64,000 nucleotides of DNA from Massariosphaeria phaeospora (GCA_011032825.1 JAADJZ010000016.1:744001-808000), one strand, 5' to 3'; shown: positions 10,376-21,396, numbered from the stretch's first letter. A program made the numbers and translations. The notes: a model not told the origin generated them from the letters alone.

Positions 10376-10729
10376 ACTATGCCAATTCAAGCGCTCACGC
10401 CCATTCCGTTCTAATTATATCAGGACCGTTAGAACAAACGCAGATCTTTGGGCAAAGGGGGATCAGAGACGAGTAGACGAAGCCGAACGCTGGGGGGAAA
10501 CTGTAGGTATTGCGGACGCGACGAACGAGGCTCATGCCTCTTGGAGCCTAGAAACAAAGTGTACATTAGCATTAGAACCATCATCTAGACACGCAGGGTG
10601 CCAGCCAGTGGGGCGGATCGGATCAATAAGGCTCCGAGCTGCGTCGGCTGTTCGCCACGTCAGCCTAGCTGCGAGATTGCCCAGTCGTTCTCCATAATCC
10701 TTTGTCTCTATCTAAGTACAGCCACATCA

Positions 10730-11491
10730 ATGACCGAACCATTTATGATCAACGTGGGCGGCCGCTCATTCACTACACTCAAGTCTACACTCGAACAGTC
10801 ACCATTCTTAAACGCAATGCTCTCGAATCAGTGGGCTGGCAGTACTTGTTACGTTAATGGGATGCCTTTTGTCGATCGAAGTCCCCTTCTATTTGAACAT
10901 ATTCTAGACTTCTTACGAAGCTCCGTACCTCCCATTTTCTAGACTCGGACGAGTGGCTTTGATCTGCCTTTATATGCTAGCTTAATCCACGAAGCCGAGT
11001 ATTTCCAACTCGAGGCGCTCGCTACTTGGATCAGAAACGAGCAGTATGTCAACACAGTTTTGATAACTTCATCTATGGAAGTAATAACCCTGAGCGACTG
11101 CACTTATGGAAAGTCGCATTCGGGTGACACGGAACAAGAATTCGAACCTGGGACTGTATCTAAACCCGGCAAGTCTACCACTTTGTACAAACGACTCCTC
11201 CTGCGGAAGAGTAGATTGCGACTTCCAGTTAGTGATCATGTGCTTATCTTTACGTGTATCTTGGCTGATACATACGGTTATAGGAAATTCTCTAACTTGA
11301 TCAATGCACATAAGGCACTCCACGGCGTTTATAGAACGACTAGGGCCAATTCTTTCCCGGAGGTTTACCTGGCCTGTTTACTGGCACTCGTCGGCAGGCA
11401 AGACCAAACACTATCGAAGGTAACAAGACGCCCGCGACCGAACAGGCAGAGGCGGGTCCTTCAGCGCCCAAGAGGAGAGCAGCGGCAGTGA
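10730..11491 (+). pseudogene. BTB/POZ (T1/KCTD-like) domain gene with an in-frame stop
   Basis: From an ATG at 10,730 the frame reads INVGGRSFTTLKSTL, then SPFLNAMLS and RSPLLFEHILDFLRS, the T1-type BTB pattern. A TAG at 10,940-10,942 stops the frame. In the same frame the domain then continues with LPLYASLIHEAEYFQLEAL, the expected last helices of a KCTD-like BTB domain, and stays open to 11,491. CAG to TAG at the stop would be one C-to-T transition, as in the other relics of this island. An unusual readthrough or a sequencing error cannot be ruled out. The part after about 11,080 has no recognised domain. BTB proteins of this type mediate oligomerisation and cullin-3 adaptor functions. Confidence 0.65.
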
Positions 11492-11741
11492 AAGAAGTCG
11501 AGCAAACAAACGCTATGGCGGTGTCATGGGCAGCTCTAGTAGCGAAGATGTATCGATGTTGGGAACGACAAATGTATGCATGGACGTACTTTAGTTGACG
11601 TGTAATAGTAGGGGCAGTCTTACAAGCTAAGCCGTAATCCTCCCATGCTTCAGTAAAGGGGCGGTTCTGATGTCTAAGTACAGTGCAAGGCGGAGACTAG
11701 GTTCATTTGTAGACTACCTTCGCCTGTAATCAGCAGTCGGT

Positions 11742-11826
11742 CGCAGACCGTGATTGGCCGCAGACCGTGATTGGCCGCAGACCGTGATTGGCCGCAGACC
11801 ATGATTGGCCGCAGACGCTGATTGCC
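11742..11826 (+). repeat. 17-bp minisatellite, five copies (CCAAT-containing)
   Basis: Five head-to-tail units CGCAGACCGTGATTGGC start at 11,742, 11,759, 11,776, 11,793 and 11,810; the first three are identical. Each contains TGATTGG, the reverse of a CCAAT box. Confidence 0.95.
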
Positions 11827-12185
11827 CCTAGGGACTTTTGTAGGTTCACACAAAACACCCTCCCGCAGAGAGCAGTCCACGAACAAAGCTCGGCCGCAGA
11901 CGCTAATAGTTCAAGTTGTGTCTTAGGTAGCAAACGCTTAGCATACCGTGTAAGCAGGGGTGCTAACGTTGAACGGAAAACGGAAAAGTGCTAGATCACG
12001 AACGGCAGGGGTCACGAAACGCCGTAGAATGGACCCTGAATGGGGTTATACATGGGAAACAGAAACGTGCTATGCCCTAAGATGGAAAGAGCTGGGGTCA
12101 TGGCGACGTCTGGATTTCGAATTGATGCGCCAGTTTTCGGGATACTTTGCGTCATCGGTTGATGCTACGCAGGTTTCGCTGAATC

Positions 12186-12690
12186 AGGGTTCGTGGAGCC
12201 GTCGTTCGTGCGGGATCAGAGGCTCGTGAGGGTGTCTGGTACAGTAATCGGGGTTTGTGTGGAATCGTCGTTCGTGTGGAATCGGGGTTCGTGCGGGATC
12301 AGAAGCTCGTGGGGGTGTCTGGTACAGTAATCGGGGTTTGTGTGGAATCGTCGTTCGTGTGGAATCGTTGTTCGTGCGGGATGTCTACTACAGTAATCGG
12401 GGTTCGTGCGGGATTAGAGGCTCGTGCGGGATGTCTGGTACAGTAATCAGGGTTCGTGTGGAATTGTTGTTCGTGTGGAATTGTTGTTCGTGTGGAATCG
12501 TCGTTCGTGTGGAACCGTCGTTCGTGCGGGATGTCTACTACAGTAATCGGGGTTCGTGCGGGATTAGAGACTCGTGGGGGATGTCTGGTACAGTAATCAG
12601 GGTTTGTGTGGAATCGTCGTTCGTGTGAAATCGTCGTTTGTGCGGGATGTCTACTACGGGAATCGGGTTCGTGTGGCCTGGTAGTTCGAG
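12186..12690 (+). repeat. Minisatellite built on a 17-bp TTCGTGTGGAATCG-type unit
   Basis: The array mixes units like gttcgtgtggaattgtt (17 bp) and gttcgtgcgggattaga with longer inserts containing tacagtaatcgggg, giving a higher-order structure of roughly 100-130 bp. Several frames stay open on both strands only because the unit lacks stops, so no protein should be inferred. Confidence 0.9.
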
Positions 12691-13259
12691 GGGCTGATAT
12701 CTCGTGCGAGGAATCGGGGATCGTGTAGGGTTCGCTGTGTAGCGCGTAGAGGCATATGATCGCCAAGGAAAGCGACTCAGCTTAGAACTAGTTATTCATT
12801 ACACCAGACGTCCATCGAACTGCCCAACTACGACATCTTCATATTGCAACGACGATCCTAGGACCAGCGATTCCGTAATTGCACTACAAATTCGCGCCGC
12901 CTTTACACTTACTGCTAGGCGTGGCTACCAATTCTATTCTTGGATCTTACTAGACTGTAGTTCTGTTCTAGTACCTAGCCAATTTCTCTTTCCCGTTTTC
13001 AGCCCGGTTGGCGTTCATGTTCTGCTTCCCGATTCACATGGACAAGCAGCGCGACAGGGTGGCTTCCTGCAGATAAGCGAGATACTAGGCCTAGAATGAA
13101 ATAGCGTTGGTTTCACATATCAGCGTAGGCATCAGTGTAGGCAACAGCGCATCCGCGTGAAAACCACCCCACTTCATACAAAGTAGACCGCAAAGGTTCT
13201 AGTTAGCACCTTCCGGTATTTCCCTGTCACATACGTTTCTGTTTCTATCCAACCGCGCA

Positions 13260-15392
13260 ATGGATGAGACGGTTAGGGACCTCTATCGCGACCTCGTGCG
13301 CAAGTTTGAACGTCATGGTTCCCGGGTCGAGCAGATGTGGCGATCTCTCGCCCAGAAACAGCGAGAAAAGATCCTAAAAGACGCCTCTTACGATTGCTCT
13401 ATCCTGGAGCATCCTCTAGACACAAGATTGGGCAACGTCTGCAAACTCATCCCTGAATGGAACCTACGCGACATCACTTCGCCCTCGTCCGACTCACTTC
13501 TCGACATTCTCAAGCACCGGGCAACTACTCTGCTACAGGACCAGTATCTCCGTGGTATCAATGGAGGTCCTGGAGATCACGAGCACATAGTCGACATGAT
13601 GCAAAGGAAGAATCTTCAGCTTGTCAGCGCTTCGACCTATACGAACTGCTATACCCTTTTCTTCGAGGAAGAGAATTACGGCCAATCGTTTGAGATCAGC
13701 CCTGGGAAAGAGGATGAGGTTCTTGCGAACATGATGCCAGCCCTCCAAGCTCAGCTCATGGTTCCCCAGGCTATTGGCGAGCTAATTCTTACACGACAAA
13801 ATTTGCTACTGCAGCATCTCAACATTGCCATCGAACACATCCTCGACACTTCATCCACTACCCGTGTCCAGACAGAGCGCCCGAAAAAGCCTGCTAAGGT
13901 CGCGACTGCAGCGCTAGCCAAATTGTCGTTTCATTCATCACCCAAAAAGCTCGAGCTTTCCGACCTGGTTGACAGCTCTCTCGACCAGAAGTCGTCCCTG
14001 GAGGATTATATCCATTTGATCTCTACCGAACCTACCGTCCTCGCTCACGAAGTCAACCTTTGGTTTTTTACACGACCGGAACTGGTAGCTGACGAAAAGG
14101 GACGTTCGATGCCTGTACACACGGATCGGTACATCAGCGAGGCTGTGTTCGACGCTGTGCATAGCGCTATCAAGACTGCCGCTGTATGGAACTATCTATC
14201 ACGGCTTTTAGCATTGCTCCAAGGCTCGGCCGACAAACAGCTCCGAGCCATCGTTCTGCAAGAAGTCTCCAACACATGCCACTTGGAATATACGCGCGCT
14301 CAAGCATTGCTTAAGCGGAATGTGTCTGCATATTCAGGTGGCAGTAAGTGGTTCAAGCGAACGTCTACTGTACGCAAAGATGGCATCGTGCGTGTCTCCA
14401 TGAAACGCAGCCCTGAGTCTCTTACCGTGGAGAATCCGCAGTTGCATTACATGCTCCGACTCTGCCAAGACGAGACAGACTGGTCTGGGTCAGCCCTGTG
14501 GCTTCAGAAGCTGGAAGACCTTCATCGAGCCCACCCCTTAGAGATAGACAAAATGTCGGAACGAGAGTTCGATTCGCTAGGCGAGCTGGCCGTCATTGTT
14601 ACCTTCATTCAGTCTGTGTCTTCCGTGGTGCAGTTACCTGAGGTCAACCACAAGAAGGGGCACATGTTTGTGTCTGGACATTCGGATCTAGAAAACGAAT
14701 TCAGACAGCTCAAGACTGAGATTGACCTTAGCGAATTTGCTATCCCGATCAACAACTTGCTAGAGCCAGGTATGGCAAGTGGTGCACTTACAACACTCGA
14801 CCAATACCTTCTTGAGAAGACGGGCGGGAAGGTCGGCTTCCTCTACCAAGACCTAGTTGACGACTGTGTGTCCAACCTATACAACCAGTATGAGCAGCAG
14901 AAGGCGAAAGCTAGCAAGGCTAAGGCGGATTGTGCAGTGCCGGCGGCTCCCAAAGTCCCAAAGTCGTCGATTCAGCAGCGCAAGCAGAAGGAGAAGACGC
15001 GACCAGCACACTCCTCCATATACAACATTACACCCCAAGCTGACATGCCCATCTCTGACGAACAGCCCCGTAATGGCCAGGAAACATTCGAGGTCAAGGC
15101 GTCCACCTTTGACGTCTTCTCATCGCTGTTGTCGAGGTCATCGGCGGCTCGTGGATCAATTAATTGGATCGCGTTTACAGCCGCCATGACGGACCTAGGC
15201 TTCTCGGTAGTCCCTAAGGTCGGCTCCATCTACACGTTTGTCCCTCCAGAGAAGGTGGCTGTGCAGAGAGATCTTACGCTGCATCGACCTCATCAGTCGT
15301 GCATCGAGGGGCCGCGCCTGCTGGTCTACTCCCGGCGCTTACAGCGGGTTTATGGGTGGGACGACTCGACTTTTGTCGTTCGTACGCAGTGA
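13260..15392 (+). CDS. Conserved fungal protein ("ipa protein"-type), 710 aa, intronless
   Basis: A single uninterrupted exon of 710 codons, with a Met at the point where similarity to the family should start. The N-terminal part has the family phrases LLQDQYLRGINGGPGDHEH (residues about 92-110) and CYTLFFEEENYG. The tail has HRPHQS and RRLQRVYGW. A basic linker (about 540-580, KAKASKAKAD, RKQKEKTR) could be a nuclear signal. The last ~75 residues have a small alpha/beta look: an AA-LGF helix, GSIYTF (655-660) and an HRPH strand (675-678), which recalls the HicA-type fold. I remember proteins like this annotated as "ipa protein" or hypothetical in filamentous fungi; the biochemical role is unknown to me. 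It is the only long intact gene of the island, and its third codon positions show no RIP decay. Confidence 0.9.
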   Translation: MDETVRDLYRDLVRKFERHGSRVEQMWRSLAQKQREKILKDASYDCSILEHPLDTRLGNVCKLIPEWNLRDITSPSSDSLLDILKHRATTLLQDQYLRGINGGPGDHEHIVDMMQRKNLQLVSASTYTNCYTLFFEEENYGQSFEISPGKEDEVLANMMPALQAQLMVPQAIGELILTRQNLLLQHLNIAIEHILDTSSTTRVQTERPKKPAKVATAALAKLSFHSSPKKLELSDLVDSSLDQKSSLEDYIHLISTEPTVLAHEVNLWFFTRPELVADEKGRSMPVHTDRYISEAVFDAVHSAIKTAAVWNYLSRLLALLQGSADKQLRAIVLQEVSNTCHLEYTRAQALLKRNVSAYSGGSKWFKRTSTVRKDGIVRVSMKRSPESLTVENPQLHYMLRLCQDETDWSGSALWLQKLEDLHRAHPLEIDKMSEREFDSLGELAVIVTFIQSVSSVVQLPEVNHKKGHMFVSGHSDLENEFRQLKTEIDLSEFAIPINNLLEPGMASGALTTLDQYLLEKTGGKVGFLYQDLVDDCVSNLYNQYEQQKAKASKAKADCAVPAAPKVPKSSIQQRKQKEKTRPAHSSIYNITPQADMPISDEQPRNGQETFEVKASTFDVFSSLLSRSSAARGSINWIAFTAAMTDLGFSVVPKVGSIYTFVPPEKVAVQRDLTLHRPHQSCIEGPRLLVYSRRLQRVYGWDDSTFVVRTQ

Positions 15393-15706
15393 ACAAGCGG
15401 TGCGGTGCCTTCTAGATCTAGTACCGGCAGAGGATCTGTAGGAAAAGGTCGCTAGCGCCTCCTCGGGCATCGTTTCAGTTTCTTGCGCCTCGACGTTGGC
15501 TTATTAGCAATATCATGACCGTCCTTCATGCACGATTTCTTCAGCTTTGACTCCTTTCGGAAGCCCGTTGTCACCGAAACCGCAATCGCTAACGATTGTA
15601 GTAAATGGCTGGGCAAGACAGGAGCCAGCTATCACGTCCAGCGCATTCCCGGTTCCTGCAGGACAGGGCACGTTTCAGGTACCCGTTGGTGGTCTCGATC
15701 GCATTT

Positions 15707-15787
15707 TCTGGTGTCCGTTTCTGGCCCTGTGCCCAATCGACCAATCAGAACAGTCGCCCAGGCTGGGGCTCAGAACGGGATCCAGAA
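15707..15787 (+). repeat. Copy B of the diverged dispersed repeat
   Basis: It matches 10,286-10,375 in two blocks (24 nt with one mismatch, then 14 nt with one mismatch). A CCAAT motif (gaccaatcag) lies between the blocks. The stretch 15,393-16,020 otherwise holds no recognisable gene. Confidence 0.55.
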
Positions 15788-16129
15788 GACCAGAATCGGC
15801 GCCCACCGTGATGTCATACTTGATTCTATAGTTAGTACAGCAGTCCATACAATTTCTTGTCATTCGTACCTTCTAACGTGATTATGGCGTCTCTAGAGCA
15901 GTCACAGGTGCTGTCGCACTCAAAGGCTAGGCGGGCTGCAAACAATAACACAACAAGCTAACTCAAACCCTCTACGCAAAACTCACTAAACTGTGCCTTG
16001 AATATAACACCTACATCTATTTTCTAGCCTATCGCAATGGTCGATTCAACGGATTCGTATCATCAGAGGAGACCGGTCAGCCTTAGTTACCACCAGGTCA
16101 GGATGCTCTCGTAAGCACCTCCCTCTCTG

Positions 16130-16565
16130 CTGTTCGTTGTTAACACCAGTTGAGGACAAGTTGTATCCTCCGCCAGTTATGAAGTCGCCAGCTCATTGCC
16201 GTCGCGCTCCACGAGCACGAGTGAAGGTGTCCTTTCCAGTATCATCACGTAGGCTGAACGAAACGGCGTAGTTTCGGTCTAGGCAGAGCACATGAATCGG
16301 ATGGATCACCTCAGACAAGGTTCAGCCTGATGAAAACGTGCCCGTTCAACGAATGTTACCTCCAGGCCAAGAAAATCTAGCCTGTCCTCTACGTCCTCGC
16401 TAACATTACTTCGGCTAGAACAAAGGATACCAGCCGCTGTGTTGAAGTCGCCGGCTCCTTGTCGTCGGGTTCGACGGTACGTACGGTTGCGCGACATGTT
16501 CATCGGCGTAGTCCGGGTCGGGCCGGGGTAGAGGATTACGTCAGAGCAAGATCGGCCTGATGACT
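16130..16565 (+). repeat. Diverged tandem duplication of about 240 bp
   Basis: Copy 1 (about 16,175-16,335) has tgaagtcgccagctc, gtcgcgctc, ggcgtagttt and cagcctgatga. Copy 2 (about 16,440-16,565) has tgaagtcgccggctcc, gtcgggttc, ggcgtagtcc and cggcctgatga in the same order. No coding frame spans either copy convincingly. Confidence 0.55.
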
Positions 16566-16664
16566 AAGGAGCGCAGGCGCCCAATTCAACCTCAACGTCA
16601 CACGACTACAAGTACGAACACTTGCTTTCCATTCACGTTTAGATAGTATGCATTCGAAATTATC

Positions 16665-17196
16665 CTATGTTGCTAGTAGAATGCGAGCTTTCTCGCTCAT
16701 CTCAGCCCATTCTCGAAAGAACTCGTTCCACTTCACCTTCTCTTTTTCCAGCGCTTCGACCCTTGCTTCCAGATCCTGTATTGTTTTCGTGGACGTGCCT
16801 TCCTCCTATTATGCATGAGCAACCTGCTCCATTGTTCGGACTTTGGTGAAATAGCTTACTGTTGGAGAGACCTTTCTCTTGACGCTAGGACGCCCATCGT
16901 CTGGGTCTGAGTCTTTAAAGCGAACTCGCTTGTTACAAGGTCGGTCTCCCTGTTTGTCGCCGTGGGATTCCCGACCTAACTGAGATAGCACACCATCTTG
17001 CGGACATGCGAACGGTTCGTCTGGCTACCGTGAGGACAGGTAAGTACATAGTGGAAGTACACACTGCGGTGTTACTAACCTGGATTTTCATGCCCTCCAG
17101 ATATACTTTCATGGTATACAGATTGTCTTCAATGGTGGTGATGGAATCATCTGAACCTTGTGACGAGTTCATTGCAGACAGTTGGGTAGGTGACAT
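16665..17196 (-). CDS. Small spliced coiled-coil protein, 125 aa
   Basis: Three exons: 17,196-17,080, 16,979-16,860 and 16,805-16,665. Both introns are phase 0: 100 nt (GTTAGT...CTCAG) and 54 nt (GTAAGC...AATAG). The splices join a 39-codon acidic N-terminus (MSPTQLSAMN...), a 40-codon basic middle part (RVRFKDSDPDDGRPSVKRK) and a 46-codon C-terminus that is clearly coiled coil (DLEARVEALEKEKVKWNEFF). All three exons stay in frame to a TAG stop, which supports the model. An upstream in-frame Met would add about 52 residues, but that part looks like leader sequence. The family is unknown to me; the KRK cluster and coiled coil would fit a small nuclear or scaffold protein. Confidence 0.65.
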
Positions 17197-17886
17197 AACG
17201 AGCCAAGGGACGATGCGAGCGGTGGGGAGGCGGTGACAAGTCAGTCCTTTATATTCCTCCCTCCGACCCCGTATCTGAGACGGCGAGGCGCACCCTGACC
17301 TATGGACGCAGCTCCGGTCGCATATCTCCCCTCCGTGCGTCACCCCTCTCATCCATCATAGGGTGTCAGGAAGGGGTACTACTGTCGATGGCGCGGTGAC
17401 CATGTCGATCGCTGTATGGGTAAGCACACCAGCGCCTACACCAACTCAAGGTTCGATGTTTCCACTTGCCGTGCAAGACGAATGATCCGTTCTCCACCAT
17501 CGCTGGCACCAGCTGCTCCTTCCGCTAGCAAGGGGAGGTTCATGCAAAGAGGCATTCCTCCACGGCTGTTGGTAGAAGAGATACCCCGGACCCTAGGCTG
17601 CAACGAGTGCGGGCTGTGTGAGCGGTGTAGACGCTCGGAATTCGGACGTCTCCGGTCATGCGCCTGTTCGCGCCATCAGGACCGAGGGTTCAGGGTCTCC
17701 TCTTCCCCTGCAGGTTGACCAAGGCGCGACCGTGCTAGCAGGCTGTCTGCCGGCGTTGAGATATTGGCGAAGTCCTGCAGGTTGGGCGCAGCTCGTTGCA
17801 AGGCGCGGAGTCCCTGAGGGGGGCATCTCTGGAGAAGATAAGGAGCCCCCTTCGCGTCAGACGCTCAACGGATCATCTCCTCCATT

Positions 17887-18945
17887 ATGAACCTCATCCT
17901 TCTTATCGGCTTCTTTGTTGGCTTCGTAGGCGGATTACTGCTAAGTATTGTGTTTTGTTTCAAGGATGTCGCCATACATTTCAGGGAGGAAATACCCTTC
18001 TAGGAGACCATGGTATCTCTCCTCTTCAGCATCGGTCAAGCCGGGTTGTCAATCACTGGAATAGTGGCCATCTGCATCGCATTCATCACAGATACCAAGC
18101 CCCATTGGCTAGACCCAGTCATTCTGTGTACCTTTCAGCTGTTCGTCGGCACCAATGTAAGCGTACTCCCTAATTAGATGAATTCACGAACTTATACTAC
18201 AGATAGCTTGCCTAGACAATACGTAGCTTTGACGATTCGCACCGGGCGGTATGGCTAGCCTATAGTAGTATCGTCTAGACCGCGCCTAATGTTGCCTTCC
18301 GTATGAGGTACGTAAACTTTCCTCTCTAATTCGAATCCTTCTCATCTAGGCAGAGGTGACCTCATTAACGAGTACAAATTGATGTCTCGCGGTACTATAG
18401 CATCTGCCGTGCCGTTAGCGCTTTGGTACTATGCTCGACGAACCCATTTGGCCTCTAGAAAGCACGATCCTAACTATGTTTGAATGCAAATACTGTGCAT
18501 CGTTACCAACGCAGCTGCAACGTTATTTCAGATGTGTGGAGCCATCGTTTTTTACAGTCTTTCGCTTGCTAACCAGGAAAGAAGCAATCTCCGCCAGGCT
18601 ATCGTTCTTGTACGTCTCACCTCCTAAGATGACATTACCTAACACGAATAAGCTTGTTTCCTCGTGCAAGTGGTGAACTTGTTCACTGTATGCAAGGCCA
18701 CTATCAAACGCCTATTCATTCGGTACATGGCCACCATCAAACATCGCGTCAATGAGCTTTTTAGACGCTCGGCTCGTACCGGAAGTCATGATCTAGAGGG
18801 CGCAGTACGACTCGATAGTCTATGAGCCTCTAAGAGCTCACAAAGTGGAAGTCACTTTATACAGGGTGTACACAACAGAAACAGTCGGACACCATAGCCT
18901 TGAATGGAAAGGGACCAGTTTCAGCCGTCGAACCAATCGTGCCAT
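17887..18945 (+). pseudogene. Multi-pass membrane protein relic with RIP-type stops
   Basis: From ATG 17,887 the frame encodes a hydrophobic segment (LILLIGFFVGFVGGLLLSIV), then meets TAG at 18,001 and continues in frame into a second one (GLSITGIVAICIAFI). Introns can be proposed at 18,156 (GTAAGC...CTACAG), 18,308 (GTACGT...CATCTAG) and about 18,616 (GTACGT). After these the reading resumes with ASAVPLALWYYARR, AATLFQMCGAIVFYSLSLA and a charged tail (VNELFRRSARTGSHDLEGA). Stops at 18,481-18,483 and 18,823-18,825 are TGA where CGA would fit; the earlier one is TAG for CAG. One exon junction (near 18,203) is out of phase, and the acceptor before 18,672 reads AAG. So the gene is broken several times, mostly by transitions. 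Family not recognised. Confidence 0.65.
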
Positions 18946-18949
18946 TTAC

Positions 18950-20120
18950 GTTCCATTGACTTCTGCGGCCTTATGATCCGAAGTGCTATCTCGGGATAAC
19001 CCCCTCCCTCGTGACTTGGTACTCGACATCATCGGAGCACTTGGAGCACCAACAGGCCACCGGGGAGTCGCGTTCGGGCATGCTTCGTCCACGCTGGGAC
19101 GCCTATGTCATGCGGACGGTCAGGAGCCTTTCCAGCCCCCAGGATGGCTTCGGCGGCTGCCCTCCTTTTGCGATGGCCTCCACATCTTCGAGCCTGCAGG
19201 GGACCACGTCTCCCGTCTCCCCGTCTCCCCATCTCCAAGGAAGCCGGTCAGCTCATCAGTGTTTCGACCATGCAAGGCAGACTAGACTCGGTTGTACTCT
19301 CTGGGTACGCGTCCCAGCTGTGCCTCCCTTCTGGCGGCAACGTTGCTGATGGACTCGCCCTTGGCCTGTGTTCTGGATGTCTGCCTCGCAGCAACGGAGT
19401 CCGATGGATCAGGACGGCATGGCCACTCACTTGACATGATGTGGATGGTACCACTGCGGCATGCACACCGCCACCTATGCAGAGAGCGCTTGGAACCCTG
19501 CGGCAACCATCATGCGAGGCAAGATAAGGAGTGGTTGTTGCAGACAGTCTCACTGGTCAGCAGAGGCGGAATGCGGGTCCTGGAGCGCTTTCCATGGTGC
19601 TCTTGGATTTTGATTCGATTGGCATAGATCTACGTCGTCTGTTTCAAGGACGATGTGGAGGATCAGTCGGGCATCGAGGCGAGCACCGATGGGACACGAT
19701 CAGAGAGTGGTGTCGTCGGCAGGAGAGTTGGAAGGGCGGAGAAACCCAAAAGGAGGCGGTTAGAAGGCTTCGGACCATCTCCACCAATGCTCTTACGTCT
19801 CGGACGGGGCATAGCCACAGGTACGGGGGTGACGGATGGTGTTGATTGGGAAGAATCTACCGCTCTTCATGCGTACAGGTCATGCGGCACACTGCCTTTG
19901 CAAATTGCCCCAGGTGTAGTCTCAGAATCCCAGCCTCGAGGCGTAGGCCGGCGTTCCCGGCGGCAAGAGGTGATGTATATAAAGCCTCGCTGAGCCCGTC
20001 CTGCTTCCAGTTCACATACCACACGAACTTCACCCTTTGGCTTCGCGAGCTGTTCTACGCCCACCACGGAAGGGTTACACTTCGGAGTTCAACGACGCTA
20101 CACGGCAGAAGCAAGCCAAC
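18950..20120. other. G+C-normal stretch without a supported gene
   Basis: Short overlapping frames occur on both strands, none with a recognisable domain, convincing splice chain or biased composition. A frame at about 19,655-19,993 with a KPKRRRLEG cluster is the best of them but remains unsupported. Confidence 0.5.
19976..19983 (+). promoter_or_regulatory. TATA box upstream of the 20,124 relic
   Basis: TATATAAA stands about 140 bp before the proposed ATG at 20,124 and reads on the same strand. Confidence 0.45.
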
Positions 20121-20123
20121 AAC

Positions 20124-21396
20124 ATGGACCAGGTACGTTAGCACGGTCACTCACAACGCTTTGTTAGATGCTAATGAACGTCTAGACTAGAGAGATGAGG
20201 TCCGACTCTCTCCGGGATGCTGAAGAAGATGCCGATTCGAGCCTTGGAGAGACACCATGGCCCGAAACCGACGCCCGGGAGACGCAAGCAGTAGACGTCT
20301 TATGCAACATAAAGGCCAGCGACGGGAGTCCAGCCAGTAGACATGCCAGCATAGAACCGTGCCTTCTAGAGCAACCCGCGGCGCTTACTGCTTCGCAGAC
20401 GGAAGCAACAGTCGACCTAGCGATGGATCAGGCCGTGACTTCGACCTCGGAGCCGGAGGTGTTCGAACTGAGTCCTACAGAAGCCGCGATGACCTTCACT
20501 TCGGATCAGAAGCCCGATCCGAGAACGACCCCGCCCCCCAAATCCCCTCGAGTTGATTCTGCGAGAGACCCGGGCGGAGCCATGAACGTCCAGGAAGATG
20601 ACACCCAGCCCGTAACGCGTAACCACCATCTCAGCATAGGGAGTTCCGCTATCGATGAGCAAACTCGAGCCAACTCCGAACCGATAGCGGATGATCAGGA
20701 TGATAGTCATGTGGCCTCCGCCAGTCCGAGCGAGTGCCGTGCTAACACGGAAACTACTTCGCCGGTACTACACACGGCTTCTCACGGCCAAGATGCAAGC
20801 AGTAGAAGTGTAACGCATGGAAGTATAGGTACGTCATTTGCCTCGTAGTAGAAACTTCGCTGACAGAAGGACCAGACTTGTCCGAAGAGGAGCTATCTGA
20901 ATCAATCATCATTGATACCAATAGAGGCGAACCAATCGTCATCGACAGTTCCGATGAGAAAATGCACGATGACAATTCCCGCCCGAAACCCCGACGCCGA
21001 GCGCAGCGAAGACGGGTCCCACCACAGTCACCAGAGATGGTTAATTGGACATCTAAAGAGTTTGAGACTAGAAGTGCAGCAAGCGTTACCGCAGCGTGGG
21101 AGGAAGTGTAGAAGCATTAAGAATCGATCTGTACAAAAACGGATCGGCAGCTTGCCCAAAGCTTGGATCGGTTTTCCAATGTTATGTCTGACGTGTGGAA
21201 ATGCGAGCTGTAGAACGAGAAGTATCAGAGGAATAACGGCCGCAGGGTCTATGATGCCTGGCAAACATATAGAAAGAGAGTAAAGAAAGGAGAACTTGTG
21301 CGTGCGTTTGGAAAGGCTTTGAAGCGGTTACAAGAAGTAGAAGAGGAGTATCAGAGTATTGCGGTCACTATAGATAATAGAAACAGTGAGGACTAG
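20124..21396 (+). pseudogene. Acidic Ser/Thr-rich protein relic, three exons, three Gln-to-stop changes
   Basis: Exons 20,124-20,132, 20,186-20,828 and 20,867-21,396 are joined by a GTACGT...GTCTAG intron (53 nt) and a GTACGT...GACAG intron (38 nt, short but in phase). The long second exon is open for 214 codons. The third exon encodes an acidic IIIDTNRGEPIVIDSSDEK segment, a basic RPKPRRRAQRRR cluster and a coiled-coil end (FGKALKRLQEVEEEYQS). It is broken by TAG 21,109, TAA 21,118 and TAG 21,211. All three are CAG/CAA after one C-to-T change, and the frame then stays open to TAG 21,394. The relic ends where the A+T-rich block begins. Family not recognised. Confidence 0.7.

Noticed and set aside
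10930..10947. An 18-nt intron (gtacctcccattttctag) removing the stop in the BTB relic
   Set aside because: The sequence has GT..AG ends but is far below the minimum size of a spliceosomal intron.
12299..12766. A 155-codon minus-strand frame with repeated HTNDDST-like peptides
   Set aside because: It is the translation of the 17-bp minisatellite. Frames on the other strand are open for the same reason, and no start context or intron supports a gene.
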